33,033 nt of DNA. It comes from an uncultured Clostridiaceae bacterium. GTDB taxonomy: Bacteria > Bacillota > Clostridia > Clostridiales > Clostridiaceae. Below the pieces are notes generated by a model. That model searched no databases. It was not told the DNA's origin and saw only the letters and a program-made list of their open reading frames with translations. Below, one piece after another: positions 18,236 to 27,780 of this stretch; positions within the stretch are counted from its first letter, which is position 1, and every line of letters starts with the position of its first letter. The translations under genes and the position numbers were made by a program. The stretch is from NCBI GenBank assembly GCA_937976175.1, contig CALJTN010000266.1:1-33033 (forward strand). The letters run 5' to 3'.

Positions 18236-18519
18236 TTTGAATCTCTTTCAATGCAAACCATTGCACAAAATTCCATTATACTAAATTTCTACATACCCTA
18301 TGTAACATTATATCACGTTATTGCAATAAAATGTAGGATTTTTTAAGCAGTATTTTGTGTAAAGGAATAAATCACCCCTATATTAGTATTTTATTCTTGC
18401 ATTTCCTCCATTTTTCTCTAAATATTATTTTTGGAGAATGTTCTAAAAATTATTCATGTTTTTATATACTATTAGTATTTTTTTAAAATAACTTTTTAAT
18501 CATACTTAAAACACAGTTA

Positions 18520-18578
18520 GATTTTTCCTTCTATAAAGCCAGCAAGTATTAGTTGCTGGCTTTATAGAAGGAAAAATC
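18520..18578. repeat. Long perfect 26-bp inverted repeat with 7-nt loop
   Basis: gatttttccttctataaagccagcaa-gtattag-ttgctggctttatagaaggaaaaatc. Confidence 0.9.
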
Positions 18579-18619
18579 ACATTGACCCTGTTCTAAAAAT
18601 AATTTTATTAATAAAGCTA

Positions 18620-19219
18620 CTACTTTTGTTCTTTGTCTTCTACTTTTTCATCTTCAAATTTTACAGTATATTGATATATATTATCATCGCTAGCATCCTT
18701 GCTATTTTTATTAAAATTATCTTTCGTACCATTGAATTTCTCTTTTACGTCTTCGCCTATATCGCCCATTTTACCTTTTACATCTTCTACAGTGTTTTTT
18801 ATAATAGTATTAACTACCTCTACACTTCCATCAGCCTTAGTTATTTCAATAGTAACCTTTGTTAATACTGCTGTTAACAGCCCTATGCCAATTAGTGCTG
18901 GGAATATTAATCCCACCAAGCCTGCTGCAATGCCCGCGTTAACAGGTATATCTATGACTACAGTTTCATCTTTTTTAATCTTTATCCTTGTTACGTTACC
19001 TTTTTTTACAATATCTTTTATCCATACTAGGAACTCATCCTTAGTAGTATACATCTCTTCCATATTGAATATAGGAGATTTTTTTTGTTTTCCCTCAATA
19101 TAAATTAAAGCATTAACTACGTCACCACAACATTCCTCTAAGGCCTCTTTAGCATCAGTGTATGAAACTCCTGTTCGTTCTTTAACAATGTCAATCTTCT
19201 CTAGTGTAATTTCTACCAT
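18620..19219 (-). CDS. DUF4342-type protein with N-terminal UBA/TS-N-like domain
   Basis: ORF 18620..19237; likely start ATG 19219 (MVEITLEKIDIVKERTGVSYTDAKEALEECCGDVVNALIYIE; SD AGGAGG). Hydrophobic mid-segment VNAGIAAGLVGLIFPALIGIGLLTAVL. Confidence 0.75.
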   Translation of the reverse strand: MVEITLEKIDIVKERTGVSYTDAKEALEECCGDVVNALIYIEGKQKKSPIFNMEEMYTTKDEFLVWIKDIVKKGNVTRIKIKKDETVVIDIPVNAGIAAGLVGLIFPALIGIGLLTAVLTKVTIEITKADGSVEVVNTIIKNTVEDVKGKMGDIGEDVKEKFNGTKDNFNKNSKDASDDNIYQYTVKFEDEKVEDKEQK

Positions 19220-19262
19220 TAAAATCATCCTCCTCATAATTTCTCCTAGAATATAAGAATCA

Positions 19263-20027
19263 TTAATTATTATATTCCTTTAAATAATTAAATATTTCTA
19301 AGCTTTTTGGCTTCCTAGTATAATTCTCTGAAATAATAAAAGATAAAATTTTATATAACTCAATCTTGGATGTTTGTGAAACAACTATCCTATGAATCTT
19401 ATCCATACCAAAACTATTTAAGAATTTTAATGTATTATATGTAGGGTTTGATATATATATACTATTTAACTTTTCACAATCTTTACAAATAGGTCCATAA
19501 GATTGCAAGTCAATATTATTTGATAAGGTTATCTTTTTTCTACACTTAACACATTGATTAAAATTCAGTTCATAACCTGTTGCTTTTAAGAGTTTTGTTT
19601 CAAAGGCTCGTGCTAGTACCTCTATATCCATAACGTCATTTTTTATAAAATAAAAAGCAGTAACCAAATCCTTAAAGAGTTCTTTACTAATTTCGTCATT
19701 CTCTAGTGCAATATCAATTAACTCATTAAAATATGAGGCGTAGGTAATTGTGTCTAGATTTCTTAACAACTGTTGAAAAGAATCTATAATTGTAACTTCA
19801 TTTATTGTATATAAATTTTTGCCTTTAAAAAGTACAAATTCTCCATAGGAACAAGGTAATGTGGATGATATATATTTACTTTTATTTTTCCGTGCTCCCT
19901 TTGCTATAGCTGTTATTTTACCAAAATCCTCTGTAAAAAGCCAAACCAGCTTATCAGCCTCTTTGTATTCCTGTGTTTTTATGACAATAGCTCTAGTTTT
20001 TACAATTGACAGAAAATCATCCCCCAC
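19263..20027 (-). CDS. recO: DNA repair protein RecO
   Basis: 254 aa ORF: SIVKTRAIVIKTQEYKEADKLVWLFTEDFGKITAIAKGARKNKSKY and zinc motif CVKCRKK..PICKDC; directly after era. Start codon uncertain. Confidence 0.93.
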   Translation of the reverse strand: MGDDFLSIVKTRAIVIKTQEYKEADKLVWLFTEDFGKITAIAKGARKNKSKYISSTLPCSYGEFVLFKGKNLYTINEVTIIDSFQQLLRNLDTITYASYFNELIDIALENDEISKELFKDLVTAFYFIKNDVMDIEVLARAFETKLLKATGYELNFNQCVKCRKKITLSNNIDLQSYGPICKDCEKLNSIYISNPTYNTLKFLNSFGMDKIHRIVVSQTSKIELYKILSFIISENYTRKPKSLEIFNYLKEYNN

Positions 20028-20044
20028 TTTTATATGGATTTAAT

Positions 20045-20926
20045 TTATTTGTACCCTAAATCTTTTAAAATGCTTGAAGTATCTCTCCATTCTTTCTTTA
20101 CCTTTACCCATAATCTTAGATAAATATTTTCACCTAAAAACTTCACAATGTCTTGTCTTGCATAAGTGGAAATTTGTTTCAGTGTTTTTCCACCTTTTCC
20201 AATTATTATACCTTTGTGAGAATCCTTTTCACAAAGCATGTTAGCTTCAATATTGTACATATTTTTTTCATCTCTTTTCATAGAGATAATTTCTACTGCT
20301 ATTCCATGAGGTACTTCTTGAGATAGTAGTTTTAAAGCTTTTTCTCTTATAATCTCAGTAATAATAAATCTTTCTTGTTGATCTGTAATCATATCTTCCG
20401 GGTAATATAGCGGCCCCTCTGGAATATGTTCCGCTATAAGCTTAGTAACCGTGTCAACATTCTTCCCTTTTATTGCGGATATAGGTATTATTTCTTTGAA
20501 ATTGAAGTGTTCTGAATACCCTTGAATAGTTTTAGCTACCCTTTCTTGAGTATTCTCATCAATCTTATTAACTAATAGAAATACTGGAATATTAGTATTT
20601 TTTAACTGCTCAAGAATATGCATATCACCTTTATCAATTTCATCTCCAGGTGTAGTTAGAAATAATATCACATCTACCTCATCCGTAGATTGCTTTGCCA
20701 CTTTAACCATATACTCTCCTAGCTTATGTCTAGGTTTATGCATTCCTGGAGTGTCTACAAATATTATTTGAGACTCTTTACTTGTTAAAATGGTTTGAAT
20801 ATTATTTCTTGTAGTTTGGGGTCTATTAGAGACAATTGATAATTTTTCCCCCATAATATGATTGATTAATGTAGACTTTCCTACATTAGGTCTACCTATA
20901 ATAGTTACGAATCCTGATTTAAACAT
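20045..20926 (-). CDS. era: GTPase Era
   Basis: 293 aa [68 protein letters not shown] region [18 protein letters not shown]. Confidence 0.99.
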   Translation of the reverse strand: MFKSGFVTIIGRPNVGKSTLINHIMGEKLSIVSNRPQTTRNNIQTILTSKESQIIFVDTPGMHKPRHKLGEYMVKVAKQSTDEVDVILFLTTPGDEIDKGDMHILEQLKNTNIPVFLLVNKIDENTQERVAKTIQGYSEHFNFKEIIPISAIKGKNVDTVTKLIAEHIPEGPLYYPEDMITDQQERFIITEIIREKALKLLSQEVPHGIAVEIISMKRDEKNMYNIEANMLCEKDSHKGIIIGKGGKTLKQISTYARQDIVKFLGENIYLRLWVKVKKEWRDTSSILKDLGYK

Positions 20927-20966
20927 ATATCCTCCTTGTATTCTTCTTAAGTAGATAGTATTTATC

Positions 20967-21365
20967 TTACTTTAATAAATCTTCTTTAGTAAAAGCACCT
21001 GGCAGAATTTCATCCATAGTCTTAATTACATAATTATCTTCATCTTTTACTAGTATGATATCAATGTCTTTTGTGGCAAATTCTACTATAACTTGTCTGC
21101 AAATACCACATGGGTATGTGTTTGTTGACATATCTCCAACGATTGCTATAGCTTTAATTTTCTTATGTCCCTCAGACACAGCTTTAAAAATAGCAGTTCT
21201 TTCCCCGCAGTTACTAGCACCATAGGAAGCATTTTCTATATTACATCCACTATATATTGATCCATCCTCAGTAACAACTGCTGCGCCAACCTTAAAGTTG
21301 GAATATGGTACATATGCATTTTCTCTAGCATCTATTGCAATTTTAGCTAATTTTTTATAATCCAT
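20967..21365 (-). CDS. cdd: Cytidine deaminase
   Basis: ORF 20967..21383, likely start 21365 ([10 protein letters not shown]). [45 protein letters not shown] and [13 protein letters not shown]. Confidence 0.98.
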   Translation of the reverse strand: MDYKKLAKIAIDARENAYVPYSNFKVGAAVVTEDGSIYSGCNIENASYGASNCGERTAIFKAVSEGHKKIKAIAIVGDMSTNTYPCGICRQVIVEFATKDIDIILVKDEDNYVIKTMDEILPGAFTKEDLLK

Positions 21366-21528
21366 CAGTACACCCCTATACAAATAATTTAACAGTGATT
21401 CTGCTAATATACTTCATTTACCACCTATACCAGGAAAATCACGTATATCAATTATATCACTAAATATTAGTATTTCAATAATATTCTAATTATATTTAGG
21501 ATTTTAGAAATTTTAAGTAAAAATTCCA

Positions 21529-22227
21529 TTACCCTAAAACTTTAAACAGTAGCAATGTTAACAAAGTACCGAAAATACCTCCAAAAATCACCTCCAAGAT
21601 AGAGTGAATCTCTGAATCGACTCTACTTTGTGCAACAATTACAGCTAGCAAGTAAGACAACACCATAATCAGTGGTTCATTTGTTAATAATGTTATGGCA
21701 GTCGCTACTGAAAAAGCTATTGTGCTGTGCCCACTTGGCATTCCTCCTCGCAGTGGAGTTCCTTCATCATAGATTGCCTTAACTACTACTGTAGCAATAC
21801 AGACTATAACTAGTATAAAAAAAATCATGTCTGGATTAGATCTTTTAAGCTTTGACATTACGGTCCTATTAAAAGGAGTTAATCTATCCCAAAATATCAC
21901 ATAACCTACTAGAACTGAATTTATAGCTGTTACTAAAACTGCACCAGCAGCCACATTTTTAGCAATTTTTGCTAGGGGATGATAAAAATTGGTTGTAGCA
22001 TCTATAGCACATTCTACTGCAGTATTTATCATCTCAGCTACTATAACCAAACTTATAGTTATGGTTATAATTAAAAGCTCTAATTTAGATAAATCATAAA
22101 AAAACGTTGCCGTAAGCACTATTATTGTAGCTATCATATGTATCTTCATATTTCTTTGTGTGCGAATAGAGTATATAATTCCTTCAATAGCATAATTAAA
22201 GCTATCAACTAACTTTTTAACCTTCAT
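21529..22227 (-). CDS. Diacylglycerol kinase (DgkA-type) fused to a PAP2-family phosphatase domain
   Basis: 232 aa ORF: N-terminal SFNYAIEGIIYSIRTQRNMKIHM..EMINTAVECAIDATTNFYHPLAKIAKNVAAGAVL (DgkA), C-terminal PLRGGMPSGHSTIAFS and SRVDSEIHSILEVIFGG (PAP2). Confidence 0.93.
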   Translation of the reverse strand: MKVKKLVDSFNYAIEGIIYSIRTQRNMKIHMIATIIVLTATFFYDLSKLELLIITITISLVIVAEMINTAVECAIDATTNFYHPLAKIAKNVAAGAVLVTAINSVLVGYVIFWDRLTPFNRTVMSKLKRSNPDMIFFILVIVCIATVVVKAIYDEGTPLRGGMPSGHSTIAFSVATAITLLTNEPLIMVLSYLLAVIVAQSRVDSEIHSILEVIFGGIFGTLLTLLLFKVLG

Positions 22228-22305
22228 ACTTAACCACCTTTAAAAACTTTTTCATAGGGTAAGTAGCTACATACATTTAAACTTGCGTTTCTTCACAAAT
22301 GTACT

Positions 22306-22806
22306 CTATCTAGATATCTTAAAACTATTTAATATTTCTTCTTCTCTTGTTCTCATAATATTCTTCTGACCTTCCTCCATATGATCGTAGCCTAAAAGGT
22401 GTAACATTGAATGCACTGTGAGGTAAGCACATTCACGAATAAATGAATGTCCAAATTCTTCGCTTTGCTCCTTAGCCTTTTCTAGTGACAACGCCACATC
22501 CCCTATTACTAATCTTTCATCATATATATCACTTTGGTCAAATTCATAATTCACATAGGCGTCCTTAAAAACTTTGTTACTAGGATAGTGTAACATAGGG
22601 AAAGATAACACATCAGTAATTTTATTTATGCCCCGCTGTTTTAAATTTATTTCTCTAATTTCTTCATTATCTATAAAGATAACACTTACTTCATTATCTA
22701 TAAAAAGCTTTTCTTCTTTAAGTGTATACTCAATGACATCCTTTATAAGGTTTTCAAGTTCCTCTGTAACTTCAATCTTATTTTGTCTATTATCAATAAA
22801 AATCAT
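22306..22806 (-). CDS. ybeY: Endoribonuclease YbeY
   Basis: 166 aa [22 protein letters not shown]-like region and zinc motif [11 protein letters not shown]. Confidence 0.97.
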   Translation of the reverse strand: MIFIDNRQNKIEVTEELENLIKDVIEYTLKEEKLFIDNEVSVIFIDNEEIREINLKQRGINKITDVLSFPMLHYPSNKVFKDAYVNYEFDQSDIYDERLVIGDVALSLEKAKEQSEEFGHSFIRECAYLTVHSMLHLLGYDHMEEGQKNIMRTREEEILNSFKISR

Positions 22807-22820
22807 ACTAATTCTGCTCC

Positions 22821-24929
22821 TTACTTATCTTTTTCCCATTTATCTAAAGGATACTCTATCCTCTCATGGTATATTCCTGAAAGTACTTTTAAAAAAGCCT
22901 TTCTTATCTTTTCTAAATCCTTTAAAGTTAAATCACAATTATCTAGTTGTCCCTCATTAAGCCTACCTTTTATTATGTTATTTACCATTTCCTCGATTTT
23001 TCCTTTAGTAGGGCTTTGAATTGATCTTACCGCAGCTTCCACTGCATCTGCTAGCATTATAATTGCAGCTTCCTTACTTTCAGGGTTTGGTCCTTGATAT
23101 CTAAAATCCTCTTCTTTAATTTCATCTGGGTTATCGCTAGAATTTTTCATAGTTACATAAAAATACTTAACTAAAGACGTTGCGTGATGTTGCCTAATAA
23201 CATCTTGAATCACCATAGGTATTTTAAATTCTTTTGCAAACTCTAACCCATCCTTCACATGAGAAATAATTATTAACGTACTTAGGTTAGGCGTTATTTT
23301 GTCGTGTGGATTATCATTTCCTAATTGGTTTTCTTTGAAAAAATAAGGTCTTTTTATCTTACCAATATCATGATAATATGAGGAAACCCTAGCAAGGACA
23401 GGATTAGCACCTACTACTTCTGCTGCAACCTCTGAAAGGTTAGCTACAAGCACAGAATGATGATAGGTTCCTGGCGCTTCTAAGAGCAGTCTTTTTAGTA
23501 GTGGATGATTTGGATTTGACAATTCTAAAAGTTTCACTGTAGTTACTATATCAAAAATACTTTCGAAAAATGGTAAAAATCCTATGGTAAGTACTCCAGA
23601 TATAATACTAGCAAGATAAACCATACCCGCCTTTTTAAACACATCAATTATACTATTACTTAGCAAAAATCCCGTGGATAAATACAGCACTAAGTTTATC
23701 ATTGCAATATATATAGAAGAATATAATATATCGTTCCTTTGTTGCATTTTTTTTAATAGCATAACAGCTACAATGGAATTAAGCACAGCTAGTATTGTAA
23801 TTTCAAGATTAAACCTAACTGCAACACTAATTAAAATACAGTTAAGGATGTTTAAGGCTATTGATACCTCATCATTAATTAAAATAGCCATAAGCATTGG
23901 TATGCAAGCCAGCGGTATTACAAATAAAGAAATTATACCTAGTATTCTAGCCAGTAATATAGCTATTATACTAAGAATATTAAGCATAATTAATTTTTTT
24001 GTATTATTGAATATCTCTAAATGATACTTATATAAATAAAACCATTGAAGTAGTACCACTAGACATACCAGCCCTGCTAAGCTTAAATATAAGGACCACT
24101 CAAAATTACTTGTATTGTTCAAGAGCCCTAATGATTCTAGCAATGACTTCTGCTCAAAGGTTATTGGTTCACCCTCTTTTACAATAATCTGATCTTTCTT
24201 AATCATAACAGGTTTAACACTTTTTCTTGCTTCTTCTATGGAGGATTCTGTTGTCGCTTTATCGTAAATAGAATTAGGACGAACTTCTTCATTTGCGATA
24301 GACATGCCTATTTCTCTTATATTCTTAGGAAAATTCGAGTTATTAAAAGCCGTAGCAATAATACCCTGTGCCATAGTAATTTCTTCAGGCTTATTTTCGT
24401 TTATTGTGGTTAGATCATAAAGAGTTGTCATAGTACTTTTAATGAATTTTTCTAATTCATCAATTTCTTTAGGTTCTAAATTCACTAAAATTTGATACTT
24501 TTCGTAAGTAAAGTCTTTAATAGGATTTTCGTCTTTAAGTAAAGTTATTTTTTCTTTTTCTGATAGTAGTTTTGCAGGGGACTCATCATTATTATTTGTA
24601 GACGATTTACTAGTATCACTATTATTTAATTGGCGCAGTGCTGAGAATAATCTCCCCATATTTTCTTTAACATCATCGTTTACTGGGATTTTAATTGTCT
24701 TTCTTCCTACAATTTCTACTGCCTTAGTTCTATTGCTTTCTGTAGCTACTTCATTTTCAACTTCTCTAGGAGCTTTTATATCTACTTTTGCAATATCACC
24801 AACACTTAGCGTATACTTTTTCGGAACCAAGGCTGTTACTAAAATTGAATACATAGCCACTGTGGTAATTATAAAAATTAAATATGGCTTTACCTTATTA
24901 AGATTTATAAATTCTCTAATGTTTCTCAT
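22821..24929 (-). CDS. pgpH: 7TM-HD family protein (PgpH-like; c-di-AMP phosphodiesterase family)
   Basis: 702 aa ORF: extracellular N-domain, TM cluster, HD domain [51 protein letters not shown]. Confidence 0.93.
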   Translation of the reverse strand: MRNIREFINLNKVKPYLIFIITTVAMYSILVTALVPKKYTLSVGDIAKVDIKAPREVENEVATESNRTKAVEIVGRKTIKIPVNDDVKENMGRLFSALRQLNNSDTSKSSTNNNDESPAKLLSEKEKITLLKDENPIKDFTYEKYQILVNLEPKEIDELEKFIKSTMTTLYDLTTINENKPEEITMAQGIIATAFNNSNFPKNIREIGMSIANEEVRPNSIYDKATTESSIEEARKSVKPVMIKKDQIIVKEGEPITFEQKSLLESLGLLNNTSNFEWSLYLSLAGLVCLVVLLQWFYLYKYHLEIFNNTKKLIMLNILSIIAILLARILGIISLFVIPLACIPMLMAILINDEVSIALNILNCILISVAVRFNLEITILAVLNSIVAVMLLKKMQQRNDILYSSIYIAMINLVLYLSTGFLLSNSIIDVFKKAGMVYLASIISGVLTIGFLPFFESIFDIVTTVKLLELSNPNHPLLKRLLLEAPGTYHHSVLVANLSEVAAEVVGANPVLARVSSYYHDIGKIKRPYFFKENQLGNDNPHDKITPNLSTLIIISHVKDGLEFAKEFKIPMVIQDVIRQHHATSLVKYFYVTMKNSSDNPDEIKEEDFRYQGPNPESKEAAIIMLADAVEAAVRSIQSPTKGKIEEMVNNIIKGRLNEGQLDNCDLTLKDLEKIRKAFLKVLSGIYHERIEYPLDKWEKDK

Positions 24930-24979
24930 ATGTCATCCCCACCTTCTTTTCTCCAGTAAACTAAAAAATATATTAATTT

Positions 24980-26101
24980 TTATTCTTCTTCAAAAGCAAT
25001 ATTTTCTTCAGCAACAACTAGTACTTTTATTATATATTTATCTTTTTCCTTTTTTACATCTTGAATTTTGTCCACAATCTTTACATTTCTGTCTAAATTT
25101 TTTAACATATTAGAATATATTTCTTCGGTTATCTTAACCTCATTCACGGGTATGTTCTTTTCCTCAACCTCGTAGTAGCTTTCTTTGTTTATAAACCTAT
25201 TATTATCTTCTATTTTATCATAATTATTATATGGAATTAAGCTATTTTTTAGATAAATTCTTTTATTCCTAAATTTAATGTATAAATTGCTAATATTCTT
25301 TCCAGTTTTAACCCTTAATATATTGTATAAGGGCACTTCTTTAATCTCCTCGTAAAAAGTTTTTGCTATAACCTCACCCTTGGCATGTACAGGATAAACA
25401 CTTCCCTCTTTACCTTGTTCTCCCTTAACTAATAAATCTCCTTTTTGTATCATATCTCCTTTTTTTACAATAGCGGTACCTTCCGTAGTAAATACTCTAA
25501 CCACTATTCCATCTTTATTAGCAACCAAATTAGATGGTGTTTGGTTGCTAATTATAATAGGTGGCGATTGTCTTTCTATTATGCTAACTTTTAACTTAAC
25601 ACCTTCTATCCTAGCCTTTACCCACATTATTTCATCATTACTTCTTGTTATTCTATTTTCAATGTCGTAAACATCTATATTTTTCTTTCTGAGTCCAGGT
25701 TTTACTCCAAATCCGTTAATTTGTTGTCGCAGTTCATAAGGACTTATATAATTTTCCGTATTAATTTCTATATTCCACACAAATGAAGATAAATAATATA
25801 TTCCGCCTCCAAACAAAACCACTCCCATCAAAAGCGCAAATCTACTTCTCACTTTCATTAAAAAAAAGGAGAATCCTTTTCTTCCTATAATTTTATATCT
25901 TGTATCTGTCCGTTTTGCTACTTTGCCAATTTCATCATAATCGCTTAGCTTCACTTCTAATATTACAGTTGTTATGTTGATTTTTTTTATATTTTTAACT
26001 ACAACTCCATTTTTCCATAGCAAGTTTATAAATTTTTCTGGTATAAGTGATTGGATCTCCATTGTAATTGTGCCTTTTTTGTACTTTTTAAAATTATTCA
26101 T
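24980..26101 (-). CDS. yqfD: Sporulation protein YqfD
   Basis: ORF 24980..26134, probably starting at ATG 26101 (MNNFKK) or 26062 (MEIQSL). FVWNIEINTENYISPYELRQQINGFGVKPGLRKKNIDVYDIE and RIEGVKLKVSIIER are typical. Confidence 0.9.
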   Translation of the reverse strand: MNNFKKYKKGTITMEIQSLIPEKFINLLWKNGVVVKNIKKINITTVILEVKLSDYDEIGKVAKRTDTRYKIIGRKGFSFFLMKVRSRFALLMGVVLFGGGIYYLSSFVWNIEINTENYISPYELRQQINGFGVKPGLRKKNIDVYDIENRITRSNDEIMWVKARIEGVKLKVSIIERQSPPIIISNQTPSNLVANKDGIVVRVFTTEGTAIVKKGDMIQKGDLLVKGEQGKEGSVYPVHAKGEVIAKTFYEEIKEVPLYNILRVKTGKNISNLYIKFRNKRIYLKNSLIPYNNYDKIEDNNRFINKESYYEVEEKNIPVNEVKITEEIYSNMLKNLDRNVKIVDKIQDVKKEKDKYIIKVLVVAEENIAFEEE

Positions 26102-26378
26102 GACTCTCATAGACAATAGACTTAAAGTTTCCACTTAGAGTTATTGTATTTCCCCCTATAAATAATATTTTAAAATTTTTACCATATACTGAAATTGGGC
26201 CTACATTTGAATTTATTTTTATTTGCTCTTCTTCAAAAATTACTACACCCTTATGGTTTTCTATATTTATTTCATTATTAGCCAAAATAGTTATTTTAGG
26301 TAAATCCAACACTATATCTCTTGGTAGTTCTAATTTATTAGCTATAGTTTCTTTTGTTCTATAAAATTTACTTTCCAT
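26094..26378 (-). CDS. yqfC: Sporulation protein YqfC
   Basis: 94 aa ORF: NKLELPRDIVLDLPKITILANNEINIENHKGVVIFEEEQIKINSNVGPISVYGKNFKI; overlaps yqfD start. Confidence 0.93.
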   Translation of the reverse strand: MESKFYRTKETIANKLELPRDIVLDLPKITILANNEINIENHKGVVIFEEEQIKINSNVGPISVYGKNFKILFIGGNTITLSGNFKSIVYESHE

Positions 26379-26465
26379 ATACCCACCTCATAAATTACTT
26401 CATATTAAATTTATGAAAAAAACACATAAGAAATTACAACTTTTAGGTTTTATAATTTATTACAA

Positions 26466-26500
26466 TAAAAAAAAGACCCAGCGAAAGCTGAGTCTTTTAT
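26466..26500. terminator. Terminator downstream of the rpsU-yqeY(pseudo) unit
   Basis: AAAAAGACCCAGC-gaaa-GCTGAGTCTTTTATTT; minus strand AGACTCAGC-TTTC-GCTGGGTCTTTTTTTTATTG. Confidence 0.85.
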
Positions 26501-26941
26501 TTATTCAAATATTTTTTTACTATTTGACTAACAATCTTACCATGTCTTCACTCCGTAATTTTACGCAATAAGACAAATATAACTTTTTCCATGTGTTTCA
26601 TGCTATTAGCTCCCAATACTACCACTGTCTCTCTGACTAACTCTGAAATTTCTGATTCAGTTAACTGCTGAGGAAGGTGTTTTAACAAGATTTCAATTTA
26701 TGCTTTTGCTTATCAATTAAATCTTGTCTCTTTCCATTTTCAAACTCTTGCATGGCGTCACGCCTCTGCTTAACTTCCTTAGCTAAAACTTCGATAACCT
26801 GATTGTCATCAAGTTTGAGCCGTCAGTTTTTTCCATTTGTAACACAGCAGCTTTGGCCATACTCATTGTTCTTGACCTAAATTTATCCTTGCTCTTTACG
26901 GCACTTTTACAGTCTTCTTACAATCTTTCTTTAAGGGACAC
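26497..26941 (-). pseudogene. yqeY: GatB/YqeY domain protein, decayed by stops and frameshifts
   Basis: Minus-strand fragments in successive frames: SLKERL*EDCKSAVKSKDKFRSRTMSMAKAAVLQMEKTD / LDDNQVIEVLAKEVKQRRDAMQEFENGKRQDLIDKQK / IEILLKHLPQQLTESEISELVRETVVVLGANSMKHMEKV..KITE*RHGKIVSQIVKKYLNK*. Located directly after rpsU, where yqeY normally lies. Confidence 0.88.
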
Positions 26942-26964
26942 AACCAGTACCTTTTTCAAAAATT

Positions 26965-27141
26965 CTATTTGAATTTTCTCTTTCTTGCAGCTTCTGATTT
27001 TAATTTCTTCTTAACGCTTGGCTTTTCATAGTGCTCTCTTTTTCTTACTTCTGAAAGCACTCCAGCTCTTGCACATTTTTTCTTAAACCTTCTTAAAGCA
27101 TTCTCAAGTGTCTCGTTTTCTCCAACTTTAATTTCTGACAT
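26965..27141 (-). CDS. rpsU: 30S ribosomal protein S21 (58 aa; below the ORF track cutoff)
   Basis: Minus-strand translation starts [70 protein letters not shown]. Confidence 0.97.
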   Translation of the reverse strand: MSEIKVGENETLENALRRFKKKCARAGVLSEVRKREHYEKPSVKKKLKSEAARKRKFK

Positions 27142-27218
27142 TATTATCCCTCCCTCCGCTAGCTCAATTCAATTTAAATTAAAAGCAGCCAATGCGGGGC
27201 CTAAATAGCACATTTTTT

Positions 27219-27248
27219 ATTATACAATACAATTTTACAGAATGTCAA
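27219..27248 (-). promoter_or_regulatory. Sigma-A promoter of rpsU
   Basis: Minus strand TTGACA-N18-TATAAT, consensus hexamers. Confidence 0.8.
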
Positions 27249-27332
27249 GATTTTCATTGTTGTTTTATTATATATAATGTATTTACATATAATAATTTAT
27301 TGAAAATTCAACATTTGAAACCTAGTTGTATG

Positions 27333-27683
27333 CTAGCCAGGTGGCCACTGAAGCCTCCTCCCCCCTAGTAAATGAAAATGTATATGTTGAACTGTTTGGC
27401 CGCCTTGTTCTCCACAATTAGTAACCACTCTATATCCACTGTCAGCCACATCTAATGTTTTTGCAATTTCCTTTGCAACTATAAATATATGACCTATTAT
27501 TTCCCCTTGCTCTTGCTTTAAGCTATTTAAATCATCAATATGTTCTCTCGGGACAATTACGATGTGTAGGGGTGCTTGAGGATTTATATCTTTAAATCCT
27601 ATAACTTTATCATCTTCGTAAACTATTTCACAAGGAATTTGCTTTTTTATTATTTTACAAAAAATACAATCTTCTTTTTCCAC
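27333..27683 (-). CDS. HIT family protein (HinT-like)
   Basis: 116 aa ORF: CIFCKIIKKQIPCEIVYEDDKVIGFKDINPQAPLHIVIVPREHI and GGQTVQHIHFHLLGGR. Confidence 0.97.
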   Translation of the reverse strand: MEKEDCIFCKIIKKQIPCEIVYEDDKVIGFKDINPQAPLHIVIVPREHIDDLNSLKQEQGEIIGHIFIVAKEIAKTLDVADSGYRVVTNCGEQGGQTVQHIHFHLLGGRRLQWPPG

Positions 27684-27780
27684 ATGATCACCTCCTACCT
27701 TTATTATATTAATATACTATTCAACGTAAAATTTTATTCTCCTGCTACTCATATTTATGATTTTTTAAATTACTATAATC

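Noticed and set aside
18626-19103. Plus-strand overlapping ORFs (79 and 134 aa)
   Set aside because: Two frames antisense to the DUF4342 gene, compositionally biased; the minus frame has the SD and recognisable domain.
23674-25113. Plus-strand ORFs 23674-24024 and 24733-25113
   Set aside because: Antisense to pgpH and yqfD; no SD or family similarity.
26520-26940. Possible cluster of novel small ORFs or ncRNA between rpsU and yqfC
   Set aside because: Better explained as a frameshifted yqeY pseudogene.
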